Assembly: GCF_044344315.1 (NCBI RefSeq)
Contig: NZ_JBIJDC010000007.1
Span: forward strand, 1 to 64,000
DNA length: 64,000 nucleotides
Reading direction: 5' to 3'
DNA from: Zoogloea sp044344315
GTDB taxonomy: Bacteria > Pseudomonadota > Gammaproteobacteria > Burkholderiales > Rhodocyclaceae
The notes beneath the pieces are model-generated. The model worked only from the letters and a program-made list of their open reading frames with translations, made no database searches and was not told the origin of the DNA. Of the stretch, positions 1 to 7,949 are shown piece by piece (position 1 is the first letter of the stretch; each line of letters starts with the position of its first letter). Made by a program: the position numbers and the translations under genes.

Positions 1-641
1 ATCTTGACGCGCAGGTTGCCGCCGCCGTCTTCGACGTCGCGCAGCAGGTTGTTCAGACCCTTGATGAGGTTCTGACCGTGGCTCTTGACCGTCTCGCGGA
101 AGACTTCCGGGTTGGTCAGGGCGAAGTTGGAGGGGGACAGGGCGTCGATGTACTGACGGGTGTAGAAATTGACCTTCTTCTGGCTCTGATCATCCAGGCC
201 GTCAACGCTGCTCACGGTGTCGTGAATATGACGGGCGGCGATGAGGTAGGACTGCTTCATGAAGTCGAACAGGAAGTGCTCCTGCCATTCTTCGTCCTTG
301 AAGCGCTTGTCGTCCTTGGCCGGTGTGGCCACCGGGGTGCCGGCGCCAACACCGGTGAGGCGCATCATGGAGTGCTGCCAGAGGGAGAAGTAGTCCCACA
401 CCAGGTTCATCTGGGCCTGGGCGAGGCGATAGGGGTTAGCCAGCAGCTTGCCCATCATGTCCATGAAGGCCTGGGCGATGCCGAGTTCGTCGGCGGGGGC
501 GCTGATCCCCTTCTTGACCTGCTTCTGGATGTGATCGGCCAGCAATTTGGAGGCCCGTTGCGCAACTTCGGCGTAGGTCTTGGCGACTTCTTTAGGGTCC
601 GGCAGTTCGGACTTGGCGACTTCTTTTTCGGGCGCAGCCAT
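1..641 (-). CDS. phaC: Class I poly(3-hydroxyalkanoate) synthase, N-terminal part (cut by window edge)
   Basis: Polymerises (R)-3-hydroxyacyl-CoA into polyhydroxyalkanoate granules in the cytoplasm. Only the first 213 residues are present; the catalytic Cys-Asp-His half lies off the left edge. The visible part matches the N-terminal PhaC domain: a hydrophilic leader, then an amphipathic region with AQAQMNLVWDYFSLWQHSMM, KDDKRFKDEEWQEHFLFDFM, and LSPSNFALTNPEVFRETVKS. These are hallmarks of class I synthases. The start at 641 is supported by AAAGGAG about 8 bases upstream. It reads leftward, away from the metallo-hydrolase gene, which shares its strand and ends 14 bp upstream of it. Class I rests on the shape of the N-domain, since the catalytic domain is not visible. 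Confidence 0.93.
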   Translation of the reverse strand, partial: MAAPEKEVAKSELPDPKEVAKTYAEVAQRASKLLADHIQKQVKKGISAPADELGIAQAFMDMMGKLLANPYRLAQAQMNLVWDYFSLWQHSMMRLTGVGAGTPVATPAKDDKRFKDEEWQEHFLFDFMKQSYLIAARHIHDTVSSVDGLDDQSQKKVNFYTRQYIDALSPSNFALTNPEVFRETVKSHGQNLIKGLNNLLRDVEDGGGNLRVK

Positions 642-655
642 TCTCGGGCTCTCCT

Positions 656-1681
656 TTATTGATGGCTTTTGATGAAACGGACAATTCCATCGCTTCCTAC
701 TGACCGGCACACCTCCCATTTGCGCGCGAGATGGTTCAGGTGGGCGATGGCTTCCCCCATGGCAAACATGACCTGATGCGTGTCCAGTTCTCGCGGGAAA
801 AGGGTCGCAAGAAGCTCCCCCGCACAGCGTGGCACAGAACAGGCAGCGAGAAGTTCCGCGCAACGGTCGTCGTGGTGCTCGACGAGCTGATCCACGCGCA
901 GACCGATGTTTCGGAACGGGCTCCCGTGGGATGGTAGCACGAGCGTGGCTACCGGCAACTGCTTGAAACTGCGGATCGAATCGAGAAATCGTCCCAGCGG
1001 ATCGTCATCCGGGGTGGCGGCAAAAACGCTCACGTTGGTGGAGATGCGGGGCAACAGCATGTCGCCGGAAATCAGCACGCCGGCGGATTCGCAATACAGT
1101 GACATGTGTTCGGGCGAGTGGCCATGCCCCACGATCACCTTCCAGCTGCGGCCGCCGATCTCCAGGCTGTCGCCGTCGATCACCCGCTCATAGCTGGCCG
1201 GCAGGGATGGCACGCCACGCTTGTAGGCATTGCCGCGGCTGGCCAGCGCCGTGCAGCGCGCCTCGTCGAGGCCATGCTGGCGAAACTGGGCCACCATGGC
1301 GGTCGTGTTGTAGCCAGGCAGCTGGTTCCACAGGGCATGTCCGCCGAGGAACTCGCCCAGAGTCATGGTCACGGGGGCGCCGGTCTTCTCGGAGAGCCAC
1401 TGGGCCAGGCCCAGGTGGTCGGGGTGGCAGTGAGTGACAATGATCCGCGTCACCGGCCGGCCGAGGCCGGCGAGGATGGTGTCCCAGGCGTCCTGGCTGG
1501 CTTCGAGGCCGTAGCCGGTGTCGACAATCACGACCCCACCGCCATCCTCGATCAGCCACAGGTTGATGTGGTTGAGGGCAAACGGCAGGGGCATGCGGAT
1601 CCAGTGCACGCCGGGTGCGACTTCCCGGGTTTCCCCCGTTGGGGGAAGTGTGTCGAAGGGGTAGTCCAGTATTGGGGCCAT
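656..1681 (-). CDS. MBL-fold metallo-hydrolase (glyoxalase II / LACTB2-like)
   Basis: A 341-residue zinc hydrolase of the metallo-beta-lactamase fold. The canonical metal motif THCHPDHLG is at residues 83-91, followed by GHGHSPEH, SGDMLLP and PSHGSPF, so all metal ligands appear present. The C-terminal 80 residues look like the helical extension seen in thioesterase-like members. I chose the start at 1681 because AGGAG lies about 7 bases upstream; the frame stays open to 1783 but without a good site. It is divergent from a LiuR-like MerR regulator and shares a strand with phaC, which suggests a link to acyl-CoA or fatty acid metabolism. The substrate cannot be read from the sequence. Confidence 0.88.
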   Translation of the reverse strand: MAPILDYPFDTLPPTGETREVAPGVHWIRMPLPFALNHINLWLIEDGGGVVIVDTGYGLEASQDAWDTILAGLGRPVTRIIVTHCHPDHLGLAQWLSEKTGAPVTMTLGEFLGGHALWNQLPGYNTTAMVAQFRQHGLDEARCTALASRGNAYKRGVPSLPASYERVIDGDSLEIGGRSWKVIVGHGHSPEHMSLYCESAGVLISGDMLLPRISTNVSVFAATPDDDPLGRFLDSIRSFKQLPVATLVLPSHGSPFRNIGLRVDQLVEHHDDRCAELLAACSVPRCAGELLATLFPRELDTHQVMFAMGEAIAHLNHLARKWEVCRSVGSDGIVRFIKSHQ

Positions 1682-1798
1682 CGTTCTGTTCTCCTGTTTT
1701 GTACGGATAGTCGTTTCGCTTGGTCGCGTTGCCCGTGGCTGCGAAATCTGCTTTACTGGCCCTCGTTTTCTTTGTGTCAGCACGTTTGCGCCGGACCC

Positions 1799-2236
1799 AT
1801 GAGCCAGGAAGAAACCTACACCATTACCGAACTCGCTCGTGAATTCGGCATCACCCCGCGGGCCATCCGTTTTTACGAGGATGAAGGCCTGCTGGCCCCA
1901 ACCCGGGCCGGGCGCAACCGCATCTACGCGAGGCGTGACCGCACCCGGCTGCGTCTCATCCTGCGCGGCAAGCGGCTTGGCCTGTCACTGGCCGAGATCG
2001 GCGAACTGCTGGGCATGTACGACGGTGTGCGCAACTCCACTCAGCAGCTGAGCCGCTTCCTGTCCGTGCTCGCCGAACGTCGGCGCGCCATTGAACAGCA
2101 GCGCGAGGACATCATTGCTGTCCTCGGCGAGATCGGCATGCTCGAAAAGCAATGCCGGGAGCTGCTGGCCGAGAATCCCGAGGGCGCGGCCGAGGCCCGT
2201 GCCGAACTGGTTGCCCGTTTGCGAGAGAGCGGTTGA
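1799..2236 (+). CDS. MerR-family transcriptional regulator, LiuR-like
   Basis: A 145-residue MerR protein. Residues 7-75 form the winged-helix domain (YTITELAREFGITPRAIRFY, EDEGLLAP, RLILRGKRLGLSLAEIGELL). A dimerisation coiled coil (LSVLAERRRAIEQQREDI) follows. The C-terminus has no cysteine metal-binding loop, which argues against metal or oxidative sensing. The sequence style is that of LiuR, the regulator of branched-chain amino acid and acyl-CoA catabolism in proteobacteria, but no liu genes are in view. The neighbours are a metallo-hydrolase (divergent) and a thioesterase (downstream, behind a perfect palindrome). A local role in acyl-CoA turnover is inferred. Confidence 0.9.
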   Translation: MSQEETYTITELAREFGITPRAIRFYEDEGLLAPTRAGRNRIYARRDRTRLRLILRGKRLGLSLAEIGELLGMYDGVRNSTQQLSRFLSVLAERRRAIEQQREDIIAVLGEIGMLEKQCRELLAENPEGAAEARAELVARLRESG

Positions 2237-2254
2237 TTTTTTACCATTAAAATT

Positions 2255-2270
2255 ACGTTTACGTAAACGT
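2255..2270. promoter_or_regulatory. Perfect 16-bp palindrome, candidate MerR/LiuR operator
   Basis: ACGTTTACGTAAACGT is identical to its own reverse complement. It sits in the AT-rich gap between the MerR gene stop and the thioesterase start, 46 bp before the thioesterase ATG. ACGT-containing palindromes are the kind of site described for LiuR-type MerR regulators. Binding by the adjacent regulator is inference. Confidence 0.5.
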
Positions 2271-2316
2271 TATAAAAAACTGCCGCGTGAGATAGCCCGT
2301 CCCGAGGAGACCCGAC

Positions 2317-2787
2317 ATGACCCGCCCGCCCCTTGAGCCCTTCCATCCCCGTGACCCCGGTTATGCTGAGCGCGTGCGGGCCAGCTTCGATCTCCAGCAG
2401 GCTATGCACTTGATTGGCGCCCGGCTGGCGGTGGTGGAGCCCGGCTACACTGAAATCCATTTGCCCTATAAGGCAGAGATTACCCAGCAGCACGGCTTCA
2501 TCCATGGCGGTGTGGTGGGGATGATTGCTGATTCGGCCGCCGGCTACGCTGCCAACACCCTCACCCCTGCGGACAGCAGCGTGCTGACCGTCGAGTACAA
2601 GTTGAACCTGATTGCTCCGGCTGACGGTGAGCGTATGGTGGCGAGGGGCGAGGTGATCCGCTCGGGACGCACGCTGATCATTACCAAGGCCGAGGTCTTT
2701 GCCATCAAGGCCGAGCAATGGACGCTTTGTGCCGTGATGCAGCAGACCATCATGGCCATGCATGGGCGCAAGGAGAAGGGCGCCTGA
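2317..2787 (+). CDS. PaaI-family hotdog-fold thioesterase
   Basis: A 156-residue protein expected to hydrolyse acyl- or aryl-CoA thioesters in the cytoplasm. The hotdog signature QHGFIHGGVVGMIADSAAGY is at about residues 62-81; it contains the HGG turn and the central-helix Asp typical of PaaI. A second conserved strand reads LTVEYKLNLIAPADGE. The start has GAGGAG about 7 bases upstream. It lies just downstream of the MerR regulator and the palindromic operator candidate, so it may be the regulator's target. The specific substrate is unknown. Confidence 0.88.
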   Translation: MTRPPLEPFHPRDPGYAERVRASFDLQQAMHLIGARLAVVEPGYTEIHLPYKAEITQQHGFIHGGVVGMIADSAAGYAANTLTPADSSVLTVEYKLNLIAPADGERMVARGEVIRSGRTLIITKAEVFAIKAEQWTLCAVMQQTIMAMHGRKEKGA

Positions 2788-2874
2788 AGGCCTCCGGTGG
2801 CGCAGGTTCCTGATGAAACGAATGGCGTGGCAGGGTATCGTGTCGGGCTGTTGAAATTGAAGGAAGAGTGATCG

Positions 2875-4017
2875 ATGGCTGTAACCCTGCGCATCCTTGA
2901 CGAGAATGACCATGCCGAGATCGAACACGTCCGGCAGTTCTTCCGCAACTACGCGGGCTGGCTGGGCGTGGATCTGGGCTACCAGAATTTTGCCGAGGAA
3001 ATGGCCTCGCTGCCCGGTGCCTATTCAGCACCGATGGGGCGCCTGTTCTTTGCCGAGGTGGATGGGCAGCCCGCCGGTTGCGTCGGCCTCCGTGCTGCGA
3101 CCGAGGGCGTCTGCGAAATGACGCGCCTTTACGTCGAGCCAGAGCAGCGGGGCAATGGCGTGGGGCGTGAGCTGGCCCTGGCGGCCATCAAGGCGGCCAA
3201 AGCCCTGGGTTACCGCAAGGTCATGCTGGATACGCTGCCGGCCATGCGCATCGCTGTGAAGCTTTACCGCGAGCTGGGTTTCACCGAGGCGCCCGCCTAC
3301 TACCCGACGCCGGTCGAGGGCACGATGTTCCTGGCCCTTGATCTGGAGAATTGGTCCGAGTCCGAGGTCAAGAACGAGAACCTGTTCCACCTCTTCGACT
3401 ACAACCTCGCCTGGTCGCGACGCATGCGCCAGGTGGACCCCGGTTTCTTCGAAAAGCTGTCCACCCTTCAGAACCCCGAGTACCTGTGGATAGGCTGTTC
3501 CGATTCGCGCGTGCCGGCCAACGAGATCATCGGCCTGCTGCCGGGCGAGGTTTTCGTGCATCGCAACGTGGCCAACGTGGTGGTGCACACCGATCTCAAC
3601 TGCCTGTCGGTGATCCAGTTCGCCGTTGATGTACTGAAGGTCAAGCACATCATGGTGGTGGGGCACTATGGCTGCGGTGGCGTCAAGGCGGCGCTCAAGC
3701 GCGAGCGGGTGGGGCTGGTGGATCTGTGGTTGCGCCATGTGCAGGATGTGCACGTCAAGCACCTTGACCGCGTCGACCTGTTGCCGCCCGACATGCGGCA
3801 CGACCGCCTGTGTGAGCTCAATGCCCTCGAGCAGGTGGTGAATGTTTGCCAGACCATCGTGGTGCAGGACGCCTGGAAGCGGGGTCAGCGCCTGACGGTG
3901 CATGGCTGGGTGTACGGCCTGAAGGATGGCCTGATTCGCGATCTGGGCATCAACGTGAGCCGTCGCGACGATCTGATGCCGCGTTACTTTGCCGCGCTCG
4001 AAGCTCTTGAGGCCTGA
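2875..4017 (+). CDS. Fusion protein: GNAT N-acetyltransferase plus beta-carbonic anhydrase
   Basis: A 380-residue single frame with two enzymes. Residues 1-155 are a GNAT acetyltransferase, with the acetyl-CoA loop QRGNGVG at 91-97 preceded by MTRLYVEPE and followed by LYRELGF. Residues 165-380 are a complete beta-class carbonic anhydrase of the Can type: zinc ligands C208, H264 and C267, and the Asp210-Arg212 dyad in CSDSR. The join (LENWSESEVKNEN, 158-170) has no stop and no internal ATG, and the CA half begins where stand-alone Can proteins begin. GAAGGAAGAG lies upstream of the start. The CA half supplies bicarbonate by hydrating CO2; the acetyl acceptor of the GNAT half is unknown. The fusion appears genuine in this sequence, though a single lost stop codon could also explain it. 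Confidence 0.92.
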   Translation: MAVTLRILDENDHAEIEHVRQFFRNYAGWLGVDLGYQNFAEEMASLPGAYSAPMGRLFFAEVDGQPAGCVGLRAATEGVCEMTRLYVEPEQRGNGVGRELALAAIKAAKALGYRKVMLDTLPAMRIAVKLYRELGFTEAPAYYPTPVEGTMFLALDLENWSESEVKNENLFHLFDYNLAWSRRMRQVDPGFFEKLSTLQNPEYLWIGCSDSRVPANEIIGLLPGEVFVHRNVANVVVHTDLNCLSVIQFAVDVLKVKHIMVVGHYGCGGVKAALKRERVGLVDLWLRHVQDVHVKHLDRVDLLPPDMRHDRLCELNALEQVVNVCQTIVVQDAWKRGQRLTVHGWVYGLKDGLIRDLGINVSRRDDLMPRYFAALEALEA

Positions 4018-4091
4018 ACCCGGGCCTGGTTTGGTTTCGCTGTGCCCAGATGACCCTGTGGCCCCAGGGGCCTGAAACGGAGGAAAACGTC

Positions 4092-4712
4092 ATGACCGAG
4101 CCCTCGCAGCCCGCTGCGCCCATCGATTTCTATTTCGACTTTTCTTCGCCCTACGGCTATTTTGCCGCCGAGAAGATCGATGCCCTGGCTGCTCGCCACG
4201 GGCGCACGGTGCTGTGGCACCCCTTCCTGCTGGGGGTTACTTTCAAGGTGACGGGCCTGGCGCCCCTGCCGACGATCCCCCTCAAGGGCGCCTACTCGCT
4301 GCACGACATCGAACGCTCCGCCCGCTACTTTGGCCTGCCCTTCCGGCAGCCCAGCGTTTTTCCCATCCCCACCCAGCATGCTGCGCGGGCCTTTCTGTGG
4401 CTCAATGATCGCAATCCGGCCCGCGCCAAAGCCTTTGGTCTGGCCGCCTATCGCGCCTATTTTGTCGACGACGTGAATATCTCCGATCTGGGCGCCCTGC
4501 TCGACATCGCGTCCGCGCAGGGTGTCGACCGCGACGAGCTGTCGGCGGTGCTGGCCGGCACCGAAATCAAGGCCCGCCTGGCGGCGGAGGTGGATCTCGG
4601 CTTGGCCCGCGGGGTGTTCGGCTCGCCCTTCGTCTTCGTCGATGGTGAGGCCTTCTGGGGTGCAGACCGGCTGCCCCAACTGGAGCGCTGGCTGGCCGAA
4701 GGGGGCTTTTGA
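4092..4712 (+). CDS. 2-hydroxychromene-2-carboxylate isomerase-like protein (DsbA/GST-kappa fold), copy 1
   Basis: A 206-residue member of the thioredoxin-fold HCCA isomerase family, glutathione-dependent in the characterised members of naphthalene degradation. The signature PIDFYFDFSSPYGYFAAEKI is at residues 10-29, and the C-terminal GVFGSPFVFVDGEAFWGADR motif is conserved. The start at 4092 is preceded by GGAGGAAAA; an upstream in-frame ATG at 4050 lacks a site. A paralogue follows 57 bp downstream. No aromatic degradation genes are near, so the real substrate is probably something other than hydroxychromene carboxylate. Confidence 0.88.
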   Translation: MTEPSQPAAPIDFYFDFSSPYGYFAAEKIDALAARHGRTVLWHPFLLGVTFKVTGLAPLPTIPLKGAYSLHDIERSARYFGLPFRQPSVFPIPTQHAARAFLWLNDRNPARAKAFGLAAYRAYFVDDVNISDLGALLDIASAQGVDRDELSAVLAGTEIKARLAAEVDLGLARGVFGSPFVFVDGEAFWGADRLPQLERWLAEGGF

Positions 4713-4769
4713 GTACTCCCGTGGATAATGCCGACTGCGCATTTCCGAACCCCGAACTCCGGAGACCCC

Positions 4770-5372
4770 ATGTCTGCACCCATCGATTTCTACTTCGACT
4801 TTTCTTCGCCCTACGGCTACCTGGCTTCTGAGCAGATTGATGCCCTTGGCGCGAAGCACGGCCGGGCCGTGATGTGGCATTCGATCGTGCTGGATGCCCA
4901 GTTTCAGCCTCAGGGCGGCATGAAGATCCCCGCGGCGCTGATGCGCACCGAGTACGTCAGGCGTGATGTGGAGCGCTCGGCCGCCTATTTCGGCATCCCC
5001 TACAAGGAGCCGGTGCCCTACCCGGTGCATACCGAGCATGCCGCCCGCGCCTTTCAGTGGCTCAGTGACCGCAACCCGGACGAGGCCCGTGCCTTTGCCC
5101 ACGCGGTGTTCCGTGCCTACTTTGTCGACGGCCGCAACATTGCCGAGACGGCCGTGCTGCTGGAGATCGCCGACGCGCTCAAGCTTGACCGGGAGGACGT
5201 CTCCGCTGCCTTCTCCGATGCGGCCACCAAGGCCCGCCTGAAGGCCGAGATCGATCTGGCGGAGGCCCGCGGCGTGTTTGGTTCGCCCTTCTTCATCGTC
5301 GAAGGCGAGGGCTTCTGGGGCAATGACCGCCTGCCCCAGCTCGAACGCTGGCTGGCCCGGGGCCCCTTCTGA
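4770..5372 (+). CDS. 2-hydroxychromene-2-carboxylate isomerase-like protein, copy 2
   Basis: A 200-residue tandem paralogue of the preceding gene. It has the same N-terminal PIDFYFDFSSPYGYLASEQI and C-terminal GVFGSPFFIVEGEGFWGNDR blocks, with clear divergence in the middle (QFQPQGGMKIP against TFKVTGLAPLP), which suggests different substrates. The start at 4770 has CGGAGA upstream. It ends one base before the LOG gene ATG, implying co-transcription. It is likely a glutathione-using thioredoxin-fold enzyme; the specific reaction is unassigned. Confidence 0.88.
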   Translation: MSAPIDFYFDFSSPYGYLASEQIDALGAKHGRAVMWHSIVLDAQFQPQGGMKIPAALMRTEYVRRDVERSAAYFGIPYKEPVPYPVHTEHAARAFQWLSDRNPDEARAFAHAVFRAYFVDGRNIAETAVLLEIADALKLDREDVSAAFSDAATKARLKAEIDLAEARGVFGSPFFIVEGEGFWGNDRLPQLERWLARGPF

Positions 5373-5373
5373 C

Positions 5374-5958
5374 ATGCGCCGGATCTGCGTCTTCTGTGGC
5401 TCCCGCCCGGGCATCAATCCGGCCTACCGGGCCGCAGCCGAATCCCTCGGCAAGACCTTCGCCGAGCGGGGTATCGAGCTGGTGTATGGCGGCGGCAACG
5501 TGGGCCTGATGGGCATCATCGCCGACGCCTGCCTGGCCGCCGGTGGCAAGGTGGTGGGGGTGATTCCCCGGGCCTTGCTTGAGTGGGAGGTCGGCCATGA
5601 AGGTCTGAGCCGGCTCGAGGTGGTGGACTCCATGCACTCGCGCAAGGCCCGCATGGCCGAACTGGCCGACGGCTTCATCGCCCTGCCCGGCGGCCTGGGC
5701 ACCTTCGAGGAGCTGTTCGAGATCCTCACCTGGGCCCAGCTGGGCTTCCACAACAAGCCGGTGGCGCTGCTCAACTGCGAAGGCTATTACCAGCCTCTGA
5801 TCCAGATGATGGACCGGGGCGTTGGTGAAGGTTTCATGAAGGCCGAGAACCGCGGCCTGTTGCTGGTTGAAGACAATGTGTATGCCCTGCTACGCGCCAT
5901 GGGGGCCTACCACCCCCCGGCCGTGGGCAAGCGCATCCGCGACGAAAAACAACTCTGA
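5374..5958 (+). CDS. LOG-family protein (cytokinin riboside 5'-monophosphate phosphoribohydrolase type)
   Basis: A 194-residue Rossmann-like protein that cleaves the N-glycosidic bond of nucleoside 5'-monophosphates in characterised LOG members. Visible motifs are CVFCGSRPG near the N-terminus, VYGGGNVGLMG, the MHSRKARM segment and the signature LPGGLGTFEELFE. The last two carry the conserved Arg, Lys and catalytic Glu. It directly follows the HCCA-like pair. In bacteria outside plant interaction the biological role is usually nucleotide salvage or damage control, so the cytokinin link is not implied here. Confidence 0.92.
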   Translation: MRRICVFCGSRPGINPAYRAAAESLGKTFAERGIELVYGGGNVGLMGIIADACLAAGGKVVGVIPRALLEWEVGHEGLSRLEVVDSMHSRKARMAELADGFIALPGGLGTFEELFEILTWAQLGFHNKPVALLNCEGYYQPLIQMMDRGVGEGFMKAENRGLLLVEDNVYALLRAMGAYHPPAVGKRIRDEKQL

Positions 5959-5988
5959 AAATCTGCCTGTCCCCAAGGAGAACTCCCC

Positions 5989-7095
5989 ATGAAGACCCGT
6001 GCTGCTGTCGCCTGGAAGGCCGGCGCTCCCTTGAGTATCGAAACCGTTGATCTGGAAGGTCCGAAGGCTGGCGAAGTGCTGGTCGAGGTCAAGGCCACCG
6101 GCATTTGCCATACCGACTACTACACCCTCTCCGGGGCCGATCCGGAAGGTTTGTTCCCGGCCATCCTCGGCCACGAAGGTGCTGGCGTGGTTGTCGATGT
6201 GGGCCCGGACGTGAAGTCCCTGCGCACCGGCGACCACGTGATCCCGCTGTACACCCCGGAATGCCGCGAGTGCAAGTTCTGCCTGTCGCGCAAGACCAAC
6301 CTGTGCCAGAAGATCCGCAGCACCCAGGGCCGCGGCCTGATGCCGGATGCCACCAGCCGCTTCAGCCTGGACGGTAAGCCCATTCTGCACTACATGGGCA
6401 CCTCCACCTTTTCCAATTACATCGTGGTGCCCGAGATTGCCCTGGCCAAGATCCGCAGTGACGCGCCCTTCGACAAGGTCTGCTACATCGGCTGTGGCGT
6501 GACTACCGGCGTGGGCGCCGTGCTGTTCACCGCCAAGGTGGAAGCCGGCGCCAACGTGGTGGTGTTCGGCCTCGGTGGCATCGGCCTCAACGTGATCCAG
6601 GCCGCCAAGATGGTGGGTGCCGACAAGATCATCGGTGTGGACCTCAACCCCGGCCGTGAAGCCATGGCCCGCAAGTTCGGCATGACCCACTTCATCAATC
6701 CGAGCGAGGTCGAGAACGTGGTCGATCACATCGTCCAGCTGACCGACGGCGGCGCCGACTACAGCTTCGAGTGCATCGGCAACACCAAGGTGATGCGTCA
6801 GGCGCTGGAATGCACCCACAAGGGTTGGGGCCAGTCGGTGATCATTGGTGTGGCCGAGGCCGGTGCCGAGATCTCCACGCGTCCCTTCCAGCTGGTCACC
6901 GGCCGGGTGTGGAAGGGCTCTGCCTTTGGCGGCGCCCGCGGCCGCACCGACGTGCCCAAGATCGTGGACTGGTACATGGAGGGCAAGCTCAACATCGATG
7001 ATCTGATCACCCACACGCTCACCCTCGATCAGATCAATGATGGCTTCGACCTGATGAAGAAGGGCGAGTCGATCCGCTCGGTGGTGTTGTACTGA
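5989..7095 (+). CDS. frmA: S-(hydroxymethyl)glutathione dehydrogenase / class III alcohol dehydrogenase
   Basis: Oxidises the spontaneous formaldehyde-glutathione adduct to S-formylglutathione with NAD+. The 368 residues are the standard length. The catalytic zinc site includes C40 and H62-E63 (GHEGAG). The structural zinc site is the CxxCxxCx7C cluster at C92, C95, C98 and C106. The NAD-binding turn is GLGGIG. The start follows AAGGAGAA. It is followed two bases after its end by the S-formylglutathione hydrolase gene, so the two form a formaldehyde detoxification unit. The glutathione it needs is made by gshA-gshB further along. Confidence 0.96.
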   Translation: MKTRAAVAWKAGAPLSIETVDLEGPKAGEVLVEVKATGICHTDYYTLSGADPEGLFPAILGHEGAGVVVDVGPDVKSLRTGDHVIPLYTPECRECKFCLSRKTNLCQKIRSTQGRGLMPDATSRFSLDGKPILHYMGTSTFSNYIVVPEIALAKIRSDAPFDKVCYIGCGVTTGVGAVLFTAKVEAGANVVVFGLGGIGLNVIQAAKMVGADKIIGVDLNPGREAMARKFGMTHFINPSEVENVVDHIVQLTDGGADYSFECIGNTKVMRQALECTHKGWGQSVIIGVAEAGAEISTRPFQLVTGRVWKGSAFGGARGRTDVPKIVDWYMEGKLNIDDLITHTLTLDQINDGFDLMKKGESIRSVVLY

Positions 7096-7096
7096 G

Positions 7097-7945
7097 ATGG
7101 GCGACACCGGCTTCGAGACCCTCTCCGAACACGGCTGCTTCGGCGGCCGGCAGGGCTTTTACCGCCACGACTCGCGGGCCATCGGCCTGCCGATGAAGTT
7201 CGCGGTGTTCGTGCCTCCCCAGGCTGCCGCCGGCCCGGTGCCGGTACTGTTCTATCTGGCCGGGCTGACCTGTACGGAAGAAACCTTCCCGATCAAGGCC
7301 GGCGCCCAGCGGATGGCTGCCGAGCTGGGTCTGATGCTGGTTGCTCCGGATACCAGCCCCCGCGGCGCCAACGTGCCCGGCGAGGCGGAGAGCTGGGACT
7401 TCGGCGTGGGCGCCGGCTTCTACCTGGACGCGGTGCGCGAGCCCTGGGCCCGCCACTGGCGCATGGAGAGCTACATCACTGGTGAGTTGCGCCAGCTGGT
7501 GGCGAGCCGCTTTCCCGCCGATCCGGCCCGCTGCGGCATCTTCGGCCACTCGATGGGGGGGCACGGTGCCCTGACCCTGGCCCTGCGTCATCCGGACGTG
7601 TACAGGTCGGTATCGGCCTTCGCACCGATTGCCGCGCCCAGTCTGTGCCCGTGGGGTGAAAAAGCCTTTGGCGGCTACCTGGGTGATGACCGTGCCGTGT
7701 GGCGCGAACACGATGCCAGCACCCTGGTGGAGGATGGCCGGCGTTGCCCGCCCATCCTGATCGATCAGGGCATGTCCGACCAGTTCCTGCCCACCCAGCT
7801 CAACCCTGACCGCTTCGAGCAGGTGTGTGCCGATGGCCAGCCCCTTACCCTGCGCCGGCATGCGGGCTATGACCACGGCTACTACTTCATCTCCACCTTC
7901 ATGGCGGACCACCTGGCCCACCACGCGCAGTACCTGAAGGCCTGA
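7097..7945 (+). CDS. fghA: S-formylglutathione hydrolase
   Basis: A 282-residue esterase-D-type alpha/beta hydrolase that releases formate and glutathione from S-formylglutathione. Nucleophile S152 sits in GHSMGGHGAL, the acid is in IDQGMSDQFL and the catalytic His is in GYDHGYYF. LFYLAGLTCTEETF is a family signature. Its ATG lies two bases after the frmA stop codon, so the genes are co-transcribed and probably translationally coupled. Confidence 0.95.
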   Translation: MGDTGFETLSEHGCFGGRQGFYRHDSRAIGLPMKFAVFVPPQAAAGPVPVLFYLAGLTCTEETFPIKAGAQRMAAELGLMLVAPDTSPRGANVPGEAESWDFGVGAGFYLDAVREPWARHWRMESYITGELRQLVASRFPADPARCGIFGHSMGGHGALTLALRHPDVYRSVSAFAPIAAPSLCPWGEKAFGGYLGDDRAVWREHDASTLVEDGRRCPPILIDQGMSDQFLPTQLNPDRFEQVCADGQPLTLRRHAGYDHGYYFISTFMADHLAHHAQYLKA

Positions 7946-7949
7946 GCCC

